From Myxococcales bacterium (lineage in GTDB: Bacteria > Myxococcota_C > UBA6777), in NCBI GenBank assembly GCA_027005175.1, contig JALTMC010000032.1, forward strand, positions 1 through 8,405: 8,405 nt of DNA, read 5' to 3'. The notes beneath the pieces were generated by a model. It was not told the DNA's origin. It did not search any database and saw only the letters and a list, made by a program, of their open reading frames with translations. Both the position numbers and the translations under genes were made by a program. Below, piece by piece: positions 1 to 5,164 of the stretch. Position 1 is the stretch's first letter. Every line of letters starts with the position of its first letter.

Positions 1-1013
1 ATACCAAAACACTCGGAGAGATAGTAGTAGCTATAGTTTGTTCGGCGAAGTGGAACAGGTAGATACTGTTGTTGAGTGAGATGTACGCGAAGTCTGATGG
101 TGTTAAAAAGACCTTGTGGCGTTTTGGCTTTCCCTACAGCATCGACTTCAAATCGATATGTCTCTTCCACACGATAGATCGCGGTTTGAAACGTACCAGA
201 GCCGTTGACTTTGGCGGTCCATTTCTTGCCTTTTTTGAGAGGAAATGGAAAGAGAGGTACAGGTCTGTCATACACGACTTTGGTGAGGTTGGCCGATTGG
301 GAAACGATACCTTGTAACAGTAAGGCATCTTGTGTGACTTGAAAGATCCCCAACAGGCCCAAGCTTCGGCTTAATGCAGAGGCATACGTCGCTTGTGGAA
401 AGCTATTGGCGTACCATGTTCCCTTGGGGTTGAGTAATTCATCAACCACCTTGGTTTCTCCGGGGTAGTGGGTGCTTAGATCCCAGATGGTAGTGCCATC
501 TTTCTCTTTCTTCCCCTGCAAGTCTATAGGAACGGGGCTTTGCGAACTACCTGCCTGTGTGAATAGGATAGAGGACCCAACCTTAAAGGTAAGTTCCGAT
601 CGGTCTAGCACTCCATCTCGATTGGGGCGACAGGGTTTGGGTTGGTTGTCATCCTTTGAGGTTGAGGGAGTCTCCGAAGTCCCGCCGTCTGTGTTTTCGT
701 CTGGTTTGGGTTCCCTTGGCGTTTCGATACCGCCCTCTCTTGTCTTCTTCTCACAGGTGCCACCCTGGCATTCTTCGTCTTTGTTGCAATCTCGATGGTC
801 TTGGCAGATGGCAAACTGGCACATCGTTTTGATGCAAAGCTTTCCCTTTTTACAATCTGCATCGGTTTGACAAGTGGAGTCTATGGCTTTGCACTGACTG
901 GCTTCACAGCGTTGACCCGAGGAACATTCAGAGTCTTGCTGGCAGATCTTTTTGGTGGGTGGAGCAGAGCAAGCTGCAGATAAGATTGTCATGGTGAGTA
1001 ATGCCCATAGCAT
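1..1013 (-). CDS. Cys-rich lipoprotein with three Dickkopf/EGF-like repeats (3' end outside window)
   Basis: An open frame of 337 codons runs without a stop to the left edge, so the C-terminus is missing. From the ATG at 1013 the protein starts with a short hydrophobic segment ending in L-S-A-A-C (Cys15), a plausible lipobox, so it is probably a membrane-anchored secreted lipoprotein. Three tandem modules of pattern C-x5-C-x5-C-x4-C follow (C24-C41, C48-C65, C70-C87). After them come a Pro/Glu/Asp/Thr linker (about 91-127), C128, and NRDGVLDRSEL (131-141), which resembles an EF-hand-like loop. The remainder looks like a beta-rich domain. The start is uncertain: the 1013 ATG has GGAG about 11 nt upstream but no positive charge before the hydrophobic stretch. 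An in-frame ATG at 1112 would add 33 residues containing Lys/Arg but has no clear ribosome site. It lies downstream of the PhaC-like gene on the same strand with no evident terminator between. Function unknown; a link to PHA metabolism is not shown. Confidence 0.82.
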   Translation of the reverse strand, partial: MLWALLTMTILSAACSAPPTKKICQQDSECSSGQRCEASQCKAIDSTCQTDADCKKGKLCIKTMCQFAICQDHRDCNKDEECQGGTCEKKTREGGIETPREPKPDENTDGGTSETPSTSKDDNQPKPCRPNRDGVLDRSELTFKVGSSILFTQAGSSQSPVPIDLQGKKEKDGTTIWDLSTHYPGETKVVDELLNPKGTWYANSFPQATYASALSRSLGLLGIFQVTQDALLLQGIVSQSANLTKVVYDRPVPLFPFPLKKGKKWTAKVNGSGTFQTAIYRVEETYRFEVDAVGKAKTPQGLFNTIRLRVHLTQQQYLPVPLRRTNYSYYYLSECFG

Positions 1014-1196
1014 AGGATAGAGTACTCCACTGGGGAGTCGGCACTTGTTTTGGATAGGAGTGGCCTTGCGGTCCGTCAGACTTCTCCCATAATTGTCTTT
1101 TTCCTGGAGCATGGAGGAGTATTCCAATGTTGGGACTTTGTGGTTGTCATTGAGCTTTATCTTGTATGTTGGTAAAGCATTCCGAACTTTGTACGA

Positions 1197-2366
1197 TCAA
1201 CGCAAGCTATCTTGGTGCATCTCTTGTAAGAGCAATGGCCAGTCCTTTTTCAAGGCTTGACGGCTCATGAACACACCGATATGTCCTGCATCTGTCGTAT
1301 ACTTCCGAATCACGGAGCTGGAGACATAGTTTTCGGCGGCAAACAATTGACCTTGACGAGTGATATGATCGCGAGAGCCAGCAAGCATGTAGAGAGGACA
1401 GTCCACCTGAGCCAGATCGACGGTGCGTCCCTGGATTTGAAATGTGCCTTTGATCAAGCTGTTTTTCTTAAACAGCTCCTTTACGATCTGAAGATAAGAC
1501 CGACCAGGGAGATGTTGTGGTACGCCATACCAGTCTGTGAGTCTTTTGTAACGCTCCACAAAATCGTGATCATCCACATGTGCGAACAGGCTCATATATT
1601 TGCCAAAGTGTCGCTCCATTGGGCGCAGGTTATCAAATCCCATGGAGATGAACTCTCCCTTTAATACGCCAGCACCCAGCGCAACGAGGGAGTGATAGAA
1701 GAGCATCGGATAGGTTCGTGCCATGAGGTTGACACCACTCGGCTCGGTATGGAAATCAATAGGAGCTGCTGCTAAAATCAAAGACTCCACCTGGTCAGGA
1801 TGCAAGGCTGTATGAACCATGGACATCCAGCCTCCCTGGCAGAGTCCAAGGAGTCGAACTGGTTCACCGATCTCATCGATGCAATCCTTGATGGCCTGAA
1901 AGGAGTCATCCAGGGTTTCATGGGCTCGCTCTTGGGTCGCACTCTTCCATTCTGTCGCATACACCCGGCTGTACCCTTGTTGGAGTAGGGTTGTCACGAG
2001 GCTTTGTTCTGGAGCGTAATCACAAATCGTCGAATGATTGACCTGTGGCGTGACTACAATAACAGGTATATCGCAGTACTGATCGGTGTGATAGACAAAA
2101 TCTGGATCTTCCACAACGAACTGACGCAATCGCAGTGGGACAAGATCCAGCACGACTCTGTTGGGGGTATTCCAGGTGGGCTTGTCTGGAACTCGAAAGG
2201 CAAGCTCAAGAAATCTTCCCTGGCGCTGCATTTGTTGACCTGTCCAACGAACCGCCTCTGTCCAAAGCTCCATGGGCAACCCAAACATACCTGTTCCACT
2301 CATCGTTGCTTCCCCTTGTCCATTTGAGAACTCCGCTCTCAGGTTGTTGGTTGGTTCGTCCCGCAT
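1197..2366 (-). CDS. PhaC-superfamily alpha/beta hydrolase (second PHA synthase-like protein)
   Basis: The 389-residue protein belongs to the PHA synthase-like alpha/beta hydrolases. It carries the lipase-like box G-L-C-Q-G-G (nucleophile Cys176), an acid in AGSRDHIT (Asp333) and a base in DAGHIG (His362), so the whole Cys-Asp-His triad of PhaC is present. The segment around 102-143 (VIVVTPQVNHS, then EQSLVTTLLQQGY and TEWKSAT) also fits the family, but has TEW where true synthases usually have an (I/M)DWG-type motif. It is therefore a divergent paralogue of the neighbouring phaC rather than a recent duplicate. It could be a second synthase, a modulating subunit, or a thioesterase/depolymerase-like enzyme. 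It starts 25 bp after the phaC stop and is surely co-transcribed. The ATG at 2366 gives the longest form; an in-frame ATG at 2303 (Met22) has a better ribosome site, giving a 368-residue protein. Cytoplasmic or granule-bound. Confidence 0.88.
   Translation of the reverse strand: MRDEPTNNLRAEFSNGQGEATMSGTGMFGLPMELWTEAVRWTGQQMQRQGRFLELAFRVPDKPTWNTPNRVVLDLVPLRLRQFVVEDPDFVYHTDQYCDIPVIVVTPQVNHSTICDYAPEQSLVTTLLQQGYSRVYATEWKSATQERAHETLDDSFQAIKDCIDEIGEPVRLLGLCQGGWMSMVHTALHPDQVESLILAAAPIDFHTEPSGVNLMARTYPMLFYHSLVALGAGVLKGEFISMGFDNLRPMERHFGKYMSLFAHVDDHDFVERYKRLTDWYGVPQHLPGRSYLQIVKELFKKNSLIKGTFQIQGRTVDLAQVDCPLYMLAGSRDHITRQGQLFAAENYVSSSVIRKYTTDAGHIGVFMSRQALKKDWPLLLQEMHQDSLR
2310..2317 (-). promoter_or_regulatory. 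Shine-Dalgarno supporting an internal start of the PhaC-like gene
   Basis: On the minus strand AAGGGGAA stands 6 nt before the in-frame ATG at 2303, whereas the ATG at 2366 has only a weak GACGGG-like element. This favours MSGTGMFGLPMELW as the true N-terminus; the 21 residues before it are polar and not recognisable as part of the family. Confidence 0.45.
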
Positions 2367-2391
2367 GAACCCGTCACATCAGGACGGTGTC

Positions 2392-3498
2392 TCATCTTTC
2401 GTGTATGGTGTTGTTCTCTCTTACGAAAAAATCTACAAGTTGCGGCCAGAGTGTTTGGCGGGCGCGGCGACTGATGACGGCGCCGATATGACCTCCAGGA
2501 AGGACTCGATTTTCTGTTTGTGGCACACGCTCCTTGAGAGCGACAACACTGGCTTCAGGTGCGATATGGTCACCTCTCGCTGCGATATTGAGCACCGGAT
2601 GTTTGAGCTTTGCGATGTCTACTCTGCGTCCATTTACCATCAGGGTCCCATTAAAAAGTCCGTTCTCCTGGTAGATCTTTTTGATGTAGGTCCTGAAAAA
2701 TTCGCCAGCGATCGAGACATTGTCATTGGACCATGTGTCTAAGGGCACAAAGTTATCAATGGTGTTATCTTTCCAAAGTCGCTCATAAAACCACGCTGTT
2801 TTTTGCAACTGCATCATCGGTTTGAGCATATGAAATGATGTCTGTAGTAAGGGCCATGGGGCGTTGCCAAGTGCATCGACCATAAGATCCGGATCCATCG
2901 GTCCTGTCCAAGTTTTGAGGATTCCCCCATGACGCAAGTCCACTGGTGACGTGATATTGAGTAAGCTGGCGACTTCATCGGGATACAAGGATGCATAGGT
3001 GAGTGTGAGCATCCCACCCAGGCAATGACCCAGCAGGTGGATCTTGGATCGTGCCGTGAGCCTTTGAATACGTCGAATCGCGCCTCGTAGGATATAGTCG
3101 ATGGTGTCATCAAATGTTTGGTACTGGTCTTCAGCCCCTGGCTTTCCCCAGTCCATAAGGAAGACGTCAAGACCTGCCTGAGACAAAAACTCAACCACAC
3201 TCTTTCCTGGCTGAAGGTCTAGGATATACGACCGATTGATAACGGACGGAACCAACAACACTGGAAGCGCATCAGGATATTTGGATAGGGCTTCTGGACT
3301 GCGTCGGTAACGCTTCATGACCATCTTGTTGCGACGCATCACGATATCACAGGGGGTGGCCCCTATGGGAGGTCTCTCCCCTCGCAGCAAACGCATCCCG
3401 TTGACCCATCGCTTCTGGCCGCGCTCTATCTCTTCTCCCCACTCCCGAGCCCATCGGCTCCACAGCGTCTCTGTCGGTGGGGGCGGTGCTTCAGCCAT
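2392..3498 (-). CDS. phaC: PHA synthase, class III-like PhaC subunit
   Basis: Polymerises (R)-3-hydroxyacyl-CoA to polyhydroxyalkanoate at the granule surface. The 368 residues fit class III/IV catalytic subunits (about 355-365) and not class I/II enzymes (about 560-600). The lipase-like box is G-H-C-L-G-G with nucleophile Cys159; Asp310 (AARGDHIAP) and His337 (PGGHIG) complete the triad. Other family marks are LLVPSVINRSYILDL (81-95), FLMDWGKPG (113-121) and the LNITSPVDLRH stretch (180-190). The start has GGGAG 9 nt upstream (complement of 3508-3512). The protein opens with a Pro-rich segment (MAEAPPPPTE). It is the third gene of the phaR-led set, separated from the phasin by a 146-bp gap holding the 17-bp repeat array. 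Class III enzymes need a PhaE partner; no full-length phaE is present, but a short PhaE-like gene lies on the other side of the divergent promoter. Confidence 0.95.
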   Translation of the reverse strand: MAEAPPPPTETLWSRWAREWGEEIERGQKRWVNGMRLLRGERPPIGATPCDIVMRRNKMVMKRYRRSPEALSKYPDALPVLLVPSVINRSYILDLQPGKSVVEFLSQAGLDVFLMDWGKPGAEDQYQTFDDTIDYILRGAIRRIQRLTARSKIHLLGHCLGGMLTLTYASLYPDEVASLLNITSPVDLRHGGILKTWTGPMDPDLMVDALGNAPWPLLQTSFHMLKPMMQLQKTAWFYERLWKDNTIDNFVPLDTWSNDNVSIAGEFFRTYIKKIYQENGLFNGTLMVNGRRVDIAKLKHPVLNIAARGDHIAPEASVVALKERVPQTENRVLPGGHIGAVISRRARQTLWPQLVDFFVRENNTIHER

Positions 3499-3559
3499 CT
3501 AAACATTCTCCCAAGTCTATTCCTGACAATGCCCTTCTCTCTCGTACTCTCTTCATAAC

Positions 3560-3655
3560 CCAACCGTAACTTGAAGCTATTGATAACTTGAAGCTATTGA
3601 TAACTTGAAGCTATTGATAACTTGAAGCTATTGATAGCTTGAAGCTATCGGTTGG
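3560..3655 (-). promoter_or_regulatory. candidate RNA structure: repeat array as five mini-hairpins closed by an outer stem
   Basis: In minus-strand RNA each 17-nt unit can form AUAGC-UUCAA-GUUAU, a 5-bp stem (one G-U) with a UUCAA loop. The unit nearest the phasin is GAUAGC-UUCAA-GCUAUC, a 6-bp stem with G-C in place of G-U; the unit nearest phaC loses its outermost pair. The whole array is bracketed by CCAACCG (complement of 3649-3655) and CGGUUGG (complement of 3560-3566), able to close a multi-branched loop. Plus-strand RNA would have an A-C mismatch in the four matching units, so pairing favours the transcribed strand. It lies between phasin and phaC. A role in mRNA processing, stability or differential expression is inference. 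Confidence 0.45.
3567..3651. repeat. 17-bp tandem repeat, five copies
   Basis: The unit taacttgaagctattga occurs four times identically (3567-3583, 3584-3600, 3601-3617, 3618-3634). A fifth copy at 3635-3651 differs at three positions. No spacers separate the units. The array lies in the gap between phaC and the phasin gene, and the phasin stop codon (complement of 3645-3647) sits inside the diverged copy. Changes in copy number would not alter the phasin protein. The period is not a multiple of three, and the unit carries TAG on the minus strand, so it does not encode peptide repeats. Confidence 0.97.
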
Positions 3656-3911
3656 TCCATTTTTTGAGATGTTCCTGGGTGGCTTCATGGAAGCGTTGGA
3701 GTGTGTTGGAGGCTTGTTTAAAACCTTCCATGGTGAGGTTATGGGTTTCTTGCACAGCTTTTTGGGTGTGCTTCATGACGTTTTCCTGCAACTGATGAAC
3801 TTGTTCCATCTGGCTTTGTACAGCTTCTCCCCAAGGCTTTGTAAACTGATGGAACATCTCTACTCCAACATTCAGACCTTCCCACTTAAACTTGCTTTCT
3901 TTCTGGCTCAT
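3645..3911 (-). CDS. small phasin-like granule-associated protein
   Basis: The 88-residue product is almost entirely helix-forming, rich in Gln, Glu, Lys, His and Met, and without Cys. No signal peptide or membrane segment is seen. Regularly spaced hydrophobic residues (VEMFHQF, VQSQMEQVHQLQENVM, FKQASNTLQRFHEAT) suggest an amphipathic helix like that of phasins, which coat PHA granules and set their number and size. The start is firm: its ATG overlaps the phaR stop in the ATGA arrangement, with AGGAG 7 nt upstream inside phaR (complement of 3919-3923), implying translational coupling. It is shorter than typical phasins (about 110-190 residues). The call rests on composition and context (phaR before it, phaC after), not on a clear family motif. 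Confidence 0.75.
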   Translation of the reverse strand: MSQKESKFKWEGLNVGVEMFHQFTKPWGEAVQSQMEQVHQLQENVMKHTQKAVQETHNLTMEGFKQASNTLQRFHEATQEHLKKWTNR

Positions 3912-4564
3912 TGTTTCTCTCCTAACTTATCGATCTGTTGTTGCATAAACGCCAACTGGTGGCGCAATTCTTCAATCTCACTCTCTACGTTTTCTGTTGA
4001 AGGCTTGTCTTGGACAGAAGCTGCTGAGGGCTTGTCTTGGATACTATGTTGCATGGCAGCATTTGTGGTTGGATCTTCTGCTTCGGATGGATCTCCTGGA
4101 GTTCCGAAGGGTTGTTGATGTACTCCTTGTGAGCTTGGTTGGGATTCATTCGAAAACATGCTGGCAAAAGTGCTCATAAAAGGATTCATTGCAACTCCCA
4201 TCCGCATCCAGTGGGATAGCTGTTGGTGCAGATCTTTTTGTGCATGAAGACCCAGTGAGAGAAAATCCTTAATCGAACTTTGCACCGTTTTTCCACTGGC
4301 TTGTATCACCTGTCGCAGAAAGCTAACAGGGAGTAGCTCCTGTTGACTTTTACTCTCGCAAATGATCTGCAACATCACTGCACGTGTGAGGTCTTCACCC
4401 GTTTGGGCGTCCACCACTTGGATCTCTTTTCCCTGGCGTATCATCTGCTTGACATGCTGCAATGTCACGTAACGACTGGCTGATGTGTCGTACAGTCGCC
4501 GATTGGAATACTTCCGTATCTCAATCACTTCCGGCTCTACAGGGTGGGCATTTCCTATTGACAT
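3908..4564 (-). CDS. phaR: PHA-responsive transcriptional regulator PhaR
   Basis: Residues 14-73 match the PHA accumulation regulator DNA-binding domain: IEIRKYSNRRLYDTSASRYV, then VDAQTGEDLTRAVMLQIICE. The LLPVSFLRQVIQASGK stretch (77-92) and the helical FLSLGLHAQKDLHQQL (101-116) are typical of the following region, which in this family helps bind polymer. A low-complexity linker (about 139-190) has a short duplicated stretch, and the C-terminus ESEIEELRHQLAFMQQQIDKL (194-214) looks like a coiled coil. In studied bacteria PhaR represses phasin genes and itself, and is released when it binds nascent PHA. The start ATG has AAGGAG 9 nt upstream (complement of 4574-4579). It heads the leftward gene set, directly downstream of a promoter overlapped by a TGC-N3-GCA palindrome, consistent with autoregulation. 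Do not confuse it with the unrelated Bacillus synthase subunit also named PhaR. Confidence 0.95.
   Translation of the reverse strand: MSIGNAHPVEPEVIEIRKYSNRRLYDTSASRYVTLQHVKQMIRQGKEIQVVDAQTGEDLTRAVMLQIICESKSQQELLPVSFLRQVIQASGKTVQSSIKDFLSLGLHAQKDLHQQLSHWMRMGVAMNPFMSTFASMFSNESQPSSQGVHQQPFGTPGDPSEAEDPTTNAAMQHSIQDKPSAASVQDKPSTENVESEIEELRHQLAFMQQQIDKLGEKQ
3994..4041. repeat. partial 27-bp tandem duplication inside phaR
   Basis: Two 21-bp copies (3994-4014 and 4021-4041) share the core ggcttgtcttgga and differ at two bases; the period is 27 bp. In the protein this gives IQDKPSAAS followed by VQDKPSTEN, a nine-residue repeat in the linker before the C-terminal coiled coil. The frame is kept, so it only lengthens the linker. 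Confidence 0.8.
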
Positions 4565-4591
4565 CTTTTGGATCTCCTTTTCACCCTCTCT

Positions 4592-4619
4592 ATTGTGCGT
4601 CGCAATATGAATTTGTCAA
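4592..4619 (-). promoter_or_regulatory. predicted phaR promoter (leftward)
   Basis: On the minus strand a perfect -35 TTGACA (complement of 4614-4619) is followed after 16 nt by CACAAT (complement of 4592-4597), a 4/6 match to TATAAT. Transcription would start near 4585, just upstream of the phaR ribosome site. The -10 overlaps the palindrome at 4596-4604, suggesting autorepression by PhaR. Confidence 0.6.
4596..4604. promoter_or_regulatory. PhaR-type operator O1 (TGC-GTC-GCA)
   Basis: TGCgtcGCA is a palindrome with four paired bases around a central base. It overlaps the predicted phaR -10 box. PhaR of Paracoccus and Rhodobacter is known to bind TGC-N3-GCA-type sites; its use here is inferred from four such sites in 130 bp beside a phaR gene. 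Confidence 0.6.
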
Positions 4620-4628
4620 GGAAATTTT

Positions 4629-4643
4629 TTGTGCAGCGCACAA
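4629..4643. promoter_or_regulatory. PhaR-type operator O2 (TTGTGC-agc-GCACAA)
   Basis: This is the best palindrome of the set: TTGTGC and GCACAA are perfect inverted arms around agc. It lies 36 bp from O1 centre to centre, between the -35 boxes of the two divergent promoters, upstream of both. Binding here could link the two sides or stabilise repression at O1. Confidence 0.65.
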
Positions 4644-4661
4644 TATGATACAACTTCCTTC

Positions 4662-4690
4662 TTGACAGTCCTAAATGCTTTCGATATGGT
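4662..4690 (+). promoter_or_regulatory. predicted rightward promoter for the PhaE-like/ligase/symporter operon
   Basis: A perfect TTGACA (4662-4667), a 17-nt spacer and TATGGT (4685-4690, 4/6 match to TATAAT) give a sigma70-type promoter with a start near 4697. The last base of the -10 is the first base of operator O3, and O4 lies about 25 bp downstream, so a bound repressor would block initiation and clearance. Confidence 0.62.
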
Positions 4691-4698
4691 GCACTGCA
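4690..4698. promoter_or_regulatory. PhaR-type operator O3 (TGC-ACT-GCA)
   Basis: TGCactGCA, extended to GTGCactGCAC (4689-4699), abuts the predicted rightward -10 box and covers the likely transcription start. The nine-base core is identical to that of O4, 27 bp away centre to centre. Confidence 0.62.
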
Positions 4699-4716
4699 CA
4701 ACGAATATGTTTGTGT

Positions 4717-4725
4717 TGCACTGCA
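4717..4725. promoter_or_regulatory. PhaR-type operator O4 (TGC-ACT-GCA)
   Basis: A second exact TGCactGCA. One mismatch beyond the core, short TGT and ACA arms continue the inverted symmetry. It lies in the 5' untranslated region of the rightward operon, where a repressor could also act as a roadblock. Confidence 0.58.
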
Positions 4726-4763
4726 CACACTTTGATTTCTGAGACCACAGCGAGAGGCACGTT

Positions 4764-5153
4764 ATGTTTGAGCGGTATTGGAAGCCTTACTTTGATACAG
4801 TGACAAACAATACAGGGAGTTTTTTGGAGAAGGTATTTCAAAGTCCGACAACGATGACGGCACTTGCGAGTGTGTTGAATACGTTTTTTCGATTAAAAGT
4901 GACAACGGACAAGGCAAAACATCTTGTCTACAAAGGTTTGGGCTGGCCGACATATCGAGACCAAAAGAAGCTCTTATACTACGTGATGAAGTTGGAAGGT
5001 CAGATGGAAGATCTGCAAGAACAACTGCAAGTCTTGGAAGACTGGAAGATTCAGAAAGAAACACTGCTTGTCTTACAGGAGCAAGTAGACTTGCTTCAAG
5101 TGCAGCTTGAAGCGATGGAAGATCTTCAAAAGCAAAAAGTCGAGCAAGGCTGA
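4764..5153 (+). CDS. short PhaE-like / phasin-type coiled-coil protein
   Basis: The 129-residue product has an aromatic N-terminus (MFERYWKPYFDTV), a helical middle, and then GLGWPTYRDQKKLLYYVMKL (58-77) leading into a long coiled coil (about 70-125: LEGQMEDLQEQL, LQEQVDLLQVQL). A 'P-T-x-x-D' turn followed by repeated Leu/Glu heptads resembles the C-terminal end of PhaE, the non-catalytic subunit of class III PHA synthases. PhaE is usually about 300-370 residues, so this would be a minimal form. It could instead be a phasin. GAGAGG stands 6 nt before the ATG. It is first in the rightward operon, under the promoter with operators O3 and O4, and its stop is 11 bp from the ligase start. If it partners PhaC, the two subunits are encoded divergently under one regulator. 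Cytoplasmic, probably at the granule surface. Confidence 0.72.
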   Translation: MFERYWKPYFDTVTNNTGSFLEKVFQSPTTMTALASVLNTFFRLKVTTDKAKHLVYKGLGWPTYRDQKKLLYYVMKLEGQMEDLQEQLQVLEDWKIQKETLLVLQEQVDLLQVQLEAMEDLQKQKVEQG

Positions 5154-5158
5154 GGAGG
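5153..5158 (+). promoter_or_regulatory. perfect Shine-Dalgarno deciding the GTG start of the ligase
   Basis: AGGAGG begins on the last base of the PhaE-like stop codon and ends 6 nt before GTG at 5165. No in-frame ATG lies between; the next one encodes Met9. This makes the GTG start secure and suggests coupling of the two genes. Confidence 0.85.
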
Positions 5159-5164
5159 ATTTCT

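Noticed and set aside
472-870. Open frame of 132 codons on the plus strand
   Set aside because: It lies opposite the Cys-rich lipoprotein; its Ser/Phe/Val-rich composition is what the complement of that gene yields.
1113-1199. Readthrough fusion of the PhaC-like protein to the lipoprotein
   Set aside because: The frame after the PhaC-like TGA is open and in phase with the lipoprotein, but 29 codons can stay open by chance, and a signal peptide in the middle of a cytoplasmic enzyme makes no sense.
2272-2742. Open frame of 156 codons on the plus strand
   Set aside because: It is antisense to the two phaC-type genes, across both their ends, with no recognisable domain; both minus-strand genes have clear catalytic motifs.
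3567-3651. CRISPR array
   Set aside because: The 17-bp units are directly adjacent with no spacers and there are no cas genes.
3639-4118. Open frame of 159 codons on the plus strand
   Set aside because: It is antisense to the phasin and phaR genes, which are joined by an ATGA overlap and have good ribosome sites.
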